DNA from: Aestuariibius insulae
GTDB lineage: Bacteria; Pseudomonadota; Alphaproteobacteria; Rhodobacterales; Rhodobacteraceae
Direction: 5' to 3'
Assembly (NCBI RefSeq): GCF_040783535.2
Contig: NZ_JBFONW020000001.1
Span: 1,054,001-1,118,000 of the forward strand
DNA length: 64,000 bases
Part shown: positions 43,254-50,639 of the stretch, piece by piece
Layout of the letters: the number at the start of each line of letters is the position of its first letter
Numbering within the stretch: position 1 is the stretch's first letter
The notes under the pieces: model-generated
Told to the model about the DNA's origin: nothing
Seen by the model: the letters and a program-made list of their open reading frames with translations, nothing else
Database searches by the model: none
Made by a program: the position numbers and the translations under genes

Positions 43254-43886
43254 ATGAGCTTTATCTCAAAGATCGGTGATAACGTAACAAGTGCTGTTGT
43301 CACCGGGCTCTCGGCGGATGCCCAACTTCGGACACCTTGCGGCGAACGCCGTGTCGAGAATATCCGTCCCGGTGATCTGATTGTAACGCGAGGCGGCGGT
43401 CTGCAGCCGGTTCGCATGGTCTGGACGCGCACGCTTACTCTTGCCGAACGGCAGGAGGATCCGTCCTGCGTGCCTGTCTGCCTTGGGCCACGTGTCGTGG
43501 GTCCGATGATGCCGCAGCGATCCCTCACGCTTGCGCCGGATCATCGGATCCTCGTCCCGGCCCACCTGCTCAGCGATGTGGGCGGGCAGGGCGGCCTGAT
43601 GATGGCCCGCGATCTTGTCGGGCTTAGCGACAAGGCCCATCTCGACAGGACGACGGACGACATCACGCTCTACAATATCGTCTTCGATGGCCCCCAGGTC
43701 GTGATGGCCAGCGGCCTTCCGGTCGAGACCTTCCATGTCAGCCCCGACCATCTGGCAGCCGTCCCGGAAACAGGCCGATCCGAAATCATGCGCCTTTTTC
43801 CCGCCGCACGCGGCAAGGGCGCACCTGTCGCCCCGCTGCCCTATCCCGCCGTTGAGGCTGACGATTACGCCCCAGCCTTCGCCTGA
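43254..43886 (+). CDS. Hint-domain protein lacking the usual Cys nucleophile
   Basis: A 210-residue protein related to the Hint_2 family: TPCGERRVENIRPGDLIVTRGGGLQPVRMVW, the block-B histidine in LTLAPDHRILVPAHLL and the tail motif LPVETFHVSPDHL. The position where other members start the domain with CFTxGT reads LSADAQLRT, so the catalytic Cys is missing; the only early Cys is in TPCGE, seven residues later. It is short, with only about 20 residues before the domain. Splicing or autocleavage would not be expected; a binding role is possible. The gene stands 110 bases after the dehydrogenase gene on the same strand. Confidence 0.75.
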   Translation: MSFISKIGDNVTSAVVTGLSADAQLRTPCGERRVENIRPGDLIVTRGGGLQPVRMVWTRTLTLAERQEDPSCVPVCLGPRVVGPMMPQRSLTLAPDHRILVPAHLLSDVGGQGGLMMARDLVGLSDKAHLDRTTDDITLYNIVFDGPQVVMASGLPVETFHVSPDHLAAVPETGRSEIMRLFPAARGKGAPVAPLPYPAVEADDYAPAFA

Positions 43887-44673
43887 TTTTCATCGAAGAC
43901 GGTACTTGGTGACCTCACATATTGTCAGGCGCGACTAAATGCTCAGTGAACAATCCTGATCCGGCCTCCGGGCGCGGCGCGTCTGACAGGCCTTGCAGGT
44001 TTCGCAGCAGTCCTTGCCCGATGTCATAGATGCGGGACGGGCCGTTATCTCACTCCGGCTGCCCCGATGTTGGCTCACAGATTTGAACTGACGGAACCTC
44101 ATCGAACCTGAAAAAAGCAATCCGGTTACGAGTTCGTAAATTTCTATTCTGTTCTAGCGTCGGTTCATGTCTCGCCAGTTTTTGTCTTCGATCCGCTCGT
44201 TCTCTGAATTTGTTCTGTTCACTAGATCTAGATTCGTCGCTTCCATTCCGAGAGGAGGCTTCTTGGGATCATATGTCGGGGGACGGAACCAAGCTATCAA
44301 TTGTCGGAAGACGTGAAACATCTCGCAGGCACCTTCGTTTTTAGACCGAGCGCATCAAGCTGGCGGCCATCCATCCTAAGCTCGCTGTCGCCATCACGGC
44401 GTGCTTCTTTCACACGAGCTCTCGTCGGTGAATTTCAACGACACGTCATTCCTCAGTCAAAAGCAGAGTATAATTGGAGTAAGCCTAACGAAGCGAAGTC
44501 GCGCAGCATAGAATTGTCGGGAAAACTCGACTAAGTCTTGGGCAAATTGATAGAGTTGAAGCCGTCATTCGTGCACCGCGCAGCACCTGTTGATCTGAGC
44601 TTGATTTGTCATTCGTTCACACGAAAAAAGGCCCTCCGCAACGAAGGGCCTTCAAACTCGGATCAGACAAACC
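43887..44673. other. Long intergenic region without a confident gene
   Basis: 787 bases, A+T-richer than its surroundings from about 44050 to 44610. Frames such as 44301-44534 (+) and 43935-44120 (-) have no ribosome-binding site, family resemblance or coding-like composition. The terminator of the BMP operon lies at its right end (44624-44652). I see no other structure. Confidence 0.5.
44624..44652 (-). terminator. Terminator of the BMP/xdh transport operon
   Basis: AAGGCCCT (44628-44635) pairs with AGGGCCTT (44645-44652) across a 9-base loop. On the minus strand the stem is followed by a run of T residues (44629-44624). It begins 21 bases after the BMP gene stop. Confidence 0.85.
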
Positions 44674-45747
44674 CTATTCGGGAATGTCGCCCTCGATCCC
44701 CTCGACATAGAAGTTCATGCCCAGCAGATCCTCGTCCGATGCGGTCTCGCCCTCGGCCAGCCAGACCGAACCGTCCTGCTTGTTGATCGGACCGGTAAAC
44801 GGGTGATAGTCGCCCGCCGCGATCCGCTCCTTCATGTCGAGCGCCTCGGCCTTCACATCCTCCGGAACCGCATCGGTGATCTCGCCGATCCCGACCATAC
44901 CCGGGCCGATCCCGTCCCAGGTATCCACGCTTTCCCAGGTCCCGTCGACGACAGCCTGCACGCGGTCGATGTAATAGGGCGCCCAATCGTCGATGATCGA
45001 ACTGACGCGCGGCGACGGCGAAAACTGAGCCATGTCCGACGCCTGCCCAAAGCCAATCACGTTCCCGGCCTCCTCAGCGGCGGCCAACGGCGCGGTAGAA
45101 TCCGTATGCTGCAGGATCACATCCGCGCCCTGATCGATCAGCGTCCGCGCGGCCTCGGCCTCCTGGGCGGGATCGAACCAGGTGTAGACCCAGACGATCC
45201 GGTACTCGACATCCGGGTTCACCGCCTTGGCATGCAGGTAGGAGGCATTAATCCCCCGGATCACCTCGGGGATCGGGTAGGACCCGATATAACCGATCAC
45301 ATTGCTCTCGGTCATCTTGCCCGCAATATGACCCTGAATGGCGCGCCCTTCATAGAACCGCGCCGAATAGGTCGACACGTTGTCGGCCCGCTTAAAGCCG
45401 GTCGCATGTTCGAACTTCACATCCGGAAACTTCTCGGCCGTCGCGATCGTCGCATCCATATAGCCAAAGGACGTCGTAAAGATTAGATCGGCCCCATCCA
45501 GCGCCATCTGCGTCATCACCCGCTCGGCATCGGCACCTTCGGGCACGCTTTCGACAAAGACCGTCTCGACCGCATCGCCGAAATGCTCCTCGACCGCCAG
45601 ACGGCCCTTGTTGTGTTCATAGGTCCAGCCGCCGTCGCCCACGGGGCCGACATAGACGAACCCGACCTTGACCGGATCGTCCTGCGCAAAGGCCATCCCG
45701 GCCAGCCCAAGGGCGGCAGCCGCCCCAAGAAGTGTTCTGCGATACAT
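44674..45747 (-). CDS. BMP-family ABC substrate-binding protein (nucleoside/purine)
   Basis: A 357-residue periplasmic protein of the basic-membrane-protein (BMP/PnrA) family. The signal peptide is MYRRTLLGAAAALGLAGMAFA. Family motifs are VKVGFVYVGPVGDGGWTYEHNKG, FTTSFGYMDATIATAEKFPDVKFEHATGFK and the ribose-binding Asp region QHTDSTAPL. ATG 45747 has AGGGGAAA upstream; the longer frame is a shadow of the permease. It is last in a run of transport genes behind xdhABC, consistent with uptake of purine nucleosides or purine bases. Confidence 0.9.
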   Translation of the reverse strand: MYRRTLLGAAAALGLAGMAFAQDDPVKVGFVYVGPVGDGGWTYEHNKGRLAVEEHFGDAVETVFVESVPEGADAERVMTQMALDGADLIFTTSFGYMDATIATAEKFPDVKFEHATGFKRADNVSTYSARFYEGRAIQGHIAGKMTESNVIGYIGSYPIPEVIRGINASYLHAKAVNPDVEYRIVWVYTWFDPAQEAEAARTLIDQGADVILQHTDSTAPLAAAEEAGNVIGFGQASDMAQFSPSPRVSSIIDDWAPYYIDRVQAVVDGTWESVDTWDGIGPGMVGIGEITDAVPEDVKAEALDMKERIAAGDYHPFTGPINKQDGSVWLAEGETASDEDLLGMNFYVEGIEGDIPE

Positions 45748-45773
45748 GTGAATTTCCCCTGTTGGTAGCGGGC

Positions 45774-46688
45774 TCAGCCCGTCTTGTGGAAGATACGCCC
45801 CAGCGAGCCGGGCGCACGACCCGAGGACATTAGGACGAGGACGAGAATGGTGACAAGGTAGGGCGACATCGACAGATACTCGACCGGAAGCGCGATCCCC
45901 GCCGCCTGCAGATTGAGCTGCAGCACCGTCACACCGCCAAAAAGCCAGGCACCCAGCAAAGCGCGCCACGGCTTCCAAGCGGCAAAGACCACGATCGCCA
46001 GCGCGATCCAGCCCGCCCCGCCGGTCATCCCTTCGGTCCATTGCGGCACGCGCACAAGGCTCAGATAGGCCCCGCCGATCCCCGCACAGGCCCCGCCAAA
46101 GGCAATCGCCGCCAGCCGCACGCGCACCACCTTGTAGCCCAGCGCATGGGCCGCATCGTGGTTCTCGCCCACTGCGCGCAAGATCAGCCCGGCCCGGCTG
46201 CGCGTCAGCACCCACCAGACGGCGACCACCAGCGCGAGGCCCGCATAGACCATCAGGTCATGGCCGAAAACGATCCGCCCCACGACCGGCAAATCCCTCA
46301 GGACGGGAATATCGAGCCGCGCGGGCGTCGGCCCCTTCACCCCCTGATAGCCTTGCCCAAGCAACGCGCTCAGACCCAGCCCGAACAGCGTCAGCGCCAG
46401 CCCCGTCGCCACTTGATTGCTGAGCAGATACTGCGTCAGAACCCCGAAGATCAGGCTGAGCAGCGCCCCGCCCACAGCCGCGCCGAGAAAGCCCAGGTAA
46501 GCGCTCCCGCTCTCGACCCCGACGATGAATCCGCAGATCGCGCCGGTGATCATCATCCCCTCGACCCCGAGGTTCAGAACGCCCGCCCGCTCCACGACAA
46601 GCTCGCCCAAGGCCGCGAACAGCAGCGGCGTCGCCGCCACGATCAGCGACGCGACCAGAAGAACGGGATTGATCGCCGACAGATCCAT
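45774..46688 (-). CDS. BMP-type ABC permease subunit 2
   Basis: A 304-residue permease of the BPD_transp_2 (RbsC/YufQ) class with about eight or nine membrane segments. The conserved parts include ALGELVVERAGVLNLGVEGMMITGA near the N-terminus and RAVGENHDAAHALGYKVVRVR. It starts directly after the stop of permease 1 and forms with it the heterodimeric channel of the nucleoside-type importer. Confidence 0.92.
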   Translation of the reverse strand: MDLSAINPVLLVASLIVAATPLLFAALGELVVERAGVLNLGVEGMMITGAICGFIVGVESGSAYLGFLGAAVGGALLSLIFGVLTQYLLSNQVATGLALTLFGLGLSALLGQGYQGVKGPTPARLDIPVLRDLPVVGRIVFGHDLMVYAGLALVVAVWWVLTRSRAGLILRAVGENHDAAHALGYKVVRVRLAAIAFGGACAGIGGAYLSLVRVPQWTEGMTGGAGWIALAIVVFAAWKPWRALLGAWLFGGVTVLQLNLQAAGIALPVEYLSMSPYLVTILVLVLMSSGRAPGSLGRIFHKTG

Positions 46689-47798
46689 CTACTCCGCCGC
46701 CTCCGTCCTCAGCGCAGGCGTAGCCTCGCTGCGACCGAACTTCAGCCGGAAATGCGTCAGCACATCGACCGCCAGCAAAAAGAACAGCAGCATCCCCTGG
46801 AACATCGAGATCGCCGCTCCCGGCAGGCCAAGCTGCGACTGCGCGATCTCTCCGCCGATATAGGTCAGCGCCATCAACAAGCCCGCCAGCAGGATCCCCA
46901 CCGGATGGAGCCGCCCGAGAAAGGCCACGATGATCGCCGTGAACCCGTATCCGGTGTTGAAACTGATGGTGATCTGCCCGGCCGGTCCCGTCACTTCAAA
47001 AGTCCCCGCCAGCCCGGCAAGCGCTCCCGAGATCCCCAGACACAAAACCACCAGCCGCCCCGGCACGACGCCTGCGAACCGTGCCGCCTTCGGCGCCTCT
47101 CCTGACAGGCGGATATGAAAGCCCAGTACGTGCCGCTCGAGCAGCACATAGGCGAAGATCACTGCGATCAGCGCGGCAACCACGCCCCAATGCATGCCGG
47201 TCCCGGCGATCAGCTCGGGATTTGCCGAAGCGTCCCATTGCGACAGGTTCCGCGATCCCGGAAAGCCCCTGCCTTCGGGATTGCGCAAGGCGCCCAGCGC
47301 CATCGCGCTCAAAAGCCGCTCGGCCACATAGACCAGCATCAGCGACACGAGGATCTCGTTCGTCCCGAACCGCACCCGAAGAAGCGCCGGGATCATCGCC
47401 CAAAGCAGCCCGCCCAGCGCCCCGCAGAGCACCATCAGCGGGAAGATCCAGCGCGTCTCCGCCGGATAAAGCGCCAGCCCCGCCGCCGCTCCGCACAGCG
47501 CGCCCATGATATACTGGCCTTCCGCGCCGATATTCCAGATCCCCGCTCGAAAGCCCAAAGCTAGCCCGATCGCGATCAGAACCAGCGGCGCGCCCTTCAC
47601 CAGAAGCTGCGGGCGATAATAAAAGGCAAACTCCCCGAAAAGCGGCTCCCAAAAGATCACCCGGATCGCTGCCACAGGATCCTTGCCCAGCAGCGCGAAC
47701 ATCAGCCCGCCCGCCACCATGGTCGCAAGGACCGCCAGAACCGGCGTCGCAAACGCCATAGCCCGCGACGGAGCCGCCCGCCGCTGCAGCGAAATCAC
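46689..47798 (-). CDS. BMP-type ABC permease subunit 1
   Basis: A 369-residue permease (YufP-like) with the family segment LGFRAGIWNIGAEGQYIMGALC and a long external loop carrying NPEGRGFPGSRNLSQWDA. I chose GTG at 47798 because GGGAGG precedes it and the length fits the family; the frame runs on to 47960 through Arg-rich, non-family sequence. It is 412 bases from the ATPase gene upstream, unlike the tight spacing elsewhere in the cluster. Confidence 0.88.
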   Translation of the reverse strand: MISLQRRAAPSRAMAFATPVLAVLATMVAGGLMFALLGKDPVAAIRVIFWEPLFGEFAFYYRPQLLVKGAPLVLIAIGLALGFRAGIWNIGAEGQYIMGALCGAAAGLALYPAETRWIFPLMVLCGALGGLLWAMIPALLRVRFGTNEILVSLMLVYVAERLLSAMALGALRNPEGRGFPGSRNLSQWDASANPELIAGTGMHWGVVAALIAVIFAYVLLERHVLGFHIRLSGEAPKAARFAGVVPGRLVVLCLGISGALAGLAGTFEVTGPAGQITISFNTGYGFTAIIVAFLGRLHPVGILLAGLLMALTYIGGEIAQSQLGLPGAAISMFQGMLLFFLLAVDVLTHFRLKFGRSEATPALRTEAAE

Positions 47799-48210
47799 GC
47801 GCGCCCTCCCGAAAGGGGCCGTATCCCAAACCGGCACTTCATCGTCACGAGCCAAACCGTCCTTTCGCCCCCAAGGGCCGCGCCACAGCAAATCACCGAC
47901 AAGAGGATTCGCCAACCGCGACCTGCGGCAAAGCGATCCCGCCCGAGAAAAGCGCCTCAAGACGGCTCAAGAAAGCGTCGCGCCTCTCGTAAAGGACGAT
48001 CCCCTCTCTAGGAGCAAACCGTCCGATCAGAGGCAAACCCGCAACCCTCCGTCGAAACGGTCAAACTACGATGACAAACCGCTCCCTCCACTAAAAGAGC
48101 CACCACCCAAGCCGTTAACCTTAACGCCCATTAACCTTAACGCGCGCCCTCAGGCCGCCCTCTCGCTCCACTGATCTTCATCTTGTCGAAAATATGCAAA
48201 TTCCACGCTC
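47799..48210. other. Gap inside the transport cluster, with tandem TTAACCTTAACG
   Basis: No gene is seen between the ATPase and permease genes. At 48115-48126 and 48131-48142 the 12-mer TTAACCTTAACG occurs twice with a 16-bp period; the first copy sits in the near-palindrome GTTAACCTTAAC. This could be a regulator site for an internal promoter that serves permease 1, permease 2 and the binding protein. CtrA-type spacing (TTAA-N7-TTAA) is not met. Confidence 0.45.
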
Positions 48211-49722
48211 TCACACATGCGCCACATCCATATCATGCGCCCCGCCCAGCATCAGGCCGATCTCCTCAACGGTCAGCCCCTCCGCAGGCCGTGGAGCGCT
48301 CAGCCGCCCTTGGTTGAGCGCCGCGAACCGGTCCGAAATTTCCATCAACTCATCGAGATCCTGCGAGATCGCCACCACAGCGGCCCCGCCCGCTGCCAGA
48401 TCCAGAAGCGCCTGCCGGATCTGCGCCGCCGCCTTCGCATCCACGCCCCAGGTCGGCTGATTGACCACCAGCACCTCGGGCGCCTGCAGAACCTCCCGCC
48501 CGATGACGAACTTCTGCAGATTGCCCCCCGACAGGGCCTGCGCCGCGCTCCCCGGACCCGGAACGCGCACATCGAAGGCGTCGATCACCTCCTCGGCAAA
48601 TCCCCTTGCCGCGCCCCAACGCAGAAATCCGTTCCGCGCCAGCCCCTTGCGCGTCATCCCCGACAGAAGCGCATTCTCCGTCAGGCTCATCGCGGGCGCC
48701 GCCGCATGGCCCAGCCGCTCCTCGGGCGCACAAAGCAGCCCCAGCCGCCGTCGCGCCTCCGGCCCCAGGGCACCTACCGGCCGATCCCCGAACCGGACCA
48801 TCCCCGGCGCGACCTTCATCTCACCCGAGAGCGCCGCCAAAAGCTCGTCCTGCCCGTTCCCGGCCACGCCTCCGATCCCCAGCACCTCGCCGCGCCGCAC
48901 CTCCAATGAAATCCCCTCGAGCCGCGTGCCGAACGCCGTCCGCGCAGGCGCCGACAGCCCGTCCAGCACCAGCACGACGTCCCCGGCCGCGTGCCGCTCG
49001 CGCGCAGGCGGCTCCAGCATCTCTCCAACCATCAGCTCCGCCAGCTCCCGCGCCGTGCGCGCGCGCGGATCGCAGCGCGCCACAACGCGCCCCTGCCGCA
49101 GGATCGTCGCGCCATCGCACAGGCTCCGGATCTCCTCCAGCTTGTGCGAGATATAAAGGATTGCCGTCCCCTCCGCGCTGACCTTGCGCAGGGTAGCAAA
49201 CAGGATCTCCACCTCCTGCGGCGTCAGAACGCTGGTCGGCTCGTCCATGATCAAAAGCTTCGGAGCCTGCAAAAGGCAGCGCACGATTTCGACCCGCTGC
49301 CGTTCCCCCGCCGAGAGATCCCCGACCGCCCGCCCGGGATCGAGAGGCAGACCGTAGGCCTCGCTTACCTCCCGGATCCGCGCCGCCAGCGCCCGCTGCG
49401 GCGGCGGATCGGCCATCCCCAGCGCGATATTTTCCGCGACATCAAGCGCATCGAACAACGAGAAATGCTGGAACACCATCGCCACGCCCGCATCGCGCGC
49501 GGCATTGGGATCCTCGGGCGCATAAGGCGACCCCGCCATCTCCATCCGCCCCGCATCCGGCGCGACCAGCCCGTAGATCATCTTGACCAAAGTCGACTTG
49601 CCCGCGCCGTTCTCGCCCAAAAGCGCATGCACCTCGCCCGCCGCGACCTCGAAGCCGATATCGTCGTTCGCCCGAACCGGCCCATAGGCCTTGCTCAGCC
49701 CCTCCGCCTTGAACAGCGTCAC
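48211..49722 (-). CDS. BMP-type ABC ATPase (two nucleotide-binding domains)
   Basis: A 503-residue duplicated ATPase of the RbsA/YufO class. The first half has Walker A GENGAGKST near residues 35-43, a signature-like LSAGERQRVEIVRCL and Walker B LLIMDEPTSVLT. The second half has a degenerate Walker A (GGVAGNGQDELL) and signature LSGGNLQKFVIGREV, as is usual in this class. GTG 49722 overlaps the xdhC stop (GTGA), so the gene is coupled to xdhC. This coupling is the best evidence that the transporter serves purine catabolism. Confidence 0.9.
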   Translation of the reverse strand: MTLFKAEGLSKAYGPVRANDDIGFEVAAGEVHALLGENGAGKSTLVKMIYGLVAPDAGRMEMAGSPYAPEDPNAARDAGVAMVFQHFSLFDALDVAENIALGMADPPPQRALAARIREVSEAYGLPLDPGRAVGDLSAGERQRVEIVRCLLQAPKLLIMDEPTSVLTPQEVEILFATLRKVSAEGTAILYISHKLEEIRSLCDGATILRQGRVVARCDPRARTARELAELMVGEMLEPPARERHAAGDVVLVLDGLSAPARTAFGTRLEGISLEVRRGEVLGIGGVAGNGQDELLAALSGEMKVAPGMVRFGDRPVGALGPEARRRLGLLCAPEERLGHAAAPAMSLTENALLSGMTRKGLARNGFLRWGAARGFAEEVIDAFDVRVPGPGSAAQALSGGNLQKFVIGREVLQAPEVLVVNQPTWGVDAKAAAQIRQALLDLAAGGAAVVAISQDLDELMEISDRFAALNQGRLSAPRPAEGLTVEEIGLMLGGAHDMDVAHV

Positions 49723-50639
49723 GCCTGCTTCTCCCTTAGATCCACGCGAGGCGCGGTCAGCATCGCACCCGCCACACCGATCGCGATCTGCTGCGGATGC
49801 TTGCCCAAAGACGGATCCCCGATCGGACAGTCGATCCGCGCAATCGTCTCCGCCGAATGGCCCAGCCCCGCCAGCCGCGACCGGAACCGCGCCCATTTCG
49901 TCGCCGACCCAATCAGCCCGCAGCGCCCAAAGCCGCGCTCCAGCAGCCGGTGGCACAGCTCCAGATCCAGCGCATGGGAGAAGGTCAGCACCAGATGCTC
50001 CGCATCCCGCGGCGCCCGTTCAACCAGATCTTCCGGCTGCACCGCCGCCAGCACGCTTACCCCCTCCGGTACGCAATCCGGGAACCGCTCCAGCCGAGTA
50101 TCCACCCAGACGATCCGCAAGCCGGGCAGGGGGCTCAGCACCTGAACGATCGCCCGGCCCACATGCCCCGCGCCCCAGATCCAAAGCTCCCGCACCGGGG
50201 CCGTCACCGGCTCGATCATCCAGCCATCAATGAGAACCGGCACCACCTCGCCGCGCCCGCGCGGCCGGTCCAGAACGCGCCGCACCGCCAGCGTCTCGCC
50301 GCGCCCGCTTAGATCCCGCGCGACAATCGTCCCTTCGATCCCCGCGATCAACGCCGCATCCCAAAGCTCCGTCACCAGCGTCACCGCCCCGCCGCAGCAC
50401 TGCCCCAAAGCAGGCCCAAGCGGATGGCGGCTGATCCCCGTGCGCCCGCCCAAGGCCGCCTGCGCCGCCTGATATTCCAGTGCGCCGCCCCCGATCGTCC
50501 CCGACTGCCCGCCCTCCCAGACCAGCATCGCCGCCCCGACCTCGCGCGGCACCGACCCGCGCGTGGCGGCCACGACGACCCGCGCGATCGATCCATGCAA
50601 AGCCACCGCCGCGCGCAGCGCCTCGAGATCGAAACTCAC
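49719..50639 (-). CDS. xdhC: Xanthine dehydrogenase accessory protein XdhC
   Basis: A 306-residue XdhC/CoxI protein. GSVPREVGAAMLVW near the N-terminus, the paired Cys in GQCCGG, the Rossmann-like GAGHVGRAIVQVL near 165-178 and the C-terminal YIG-like LIGSATKWARFRSRL are family features. It binds and sulfurates the molybdenum cofactor and inserts it into XdhB. The GTG start at 50639 overlaps the xdhB stop (GTGA). Third gene of xdhABC. Confidence 0.93.
   Translation of the reverse strand: MSFDLEALRAAVALHGSIARVVVAATRGSVPREVGAAMLVWEGGQSGTIGGGALEYQAAQAALGGRTGISRHPLGPALGQCCGGAVTLVTELWDAALIAGIEGTIVARDLSGRGETLAVRRVLDRPRGRGEVVPVLIDGWMIEPVTAPVRELWIWGAGHVGRAIVQVLSPLPGLRIVWVDTRLERFPDCVPEGVSVLAAVQPEDLVERAPRDAEHLVLTFSHALDLELCHRLLERGFGRCGLIGSATKWARFRSRLAGLGHSAETIARIDCPIGDPSLGKHPQQIAIGVAGAMLTAPRVDLREKQA

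Noticed and set aside
44301..44534. 77-codon frame in the long gap before the BMP operon
   Set aside because: No ribosome-binding site, and the composition and translation do not look coding.
48115..48142. CtrA-binding site
   Set aside because: The TTAA boxes are 2 or 6 bases apart, not the 7 required by the full CtrA consensus.
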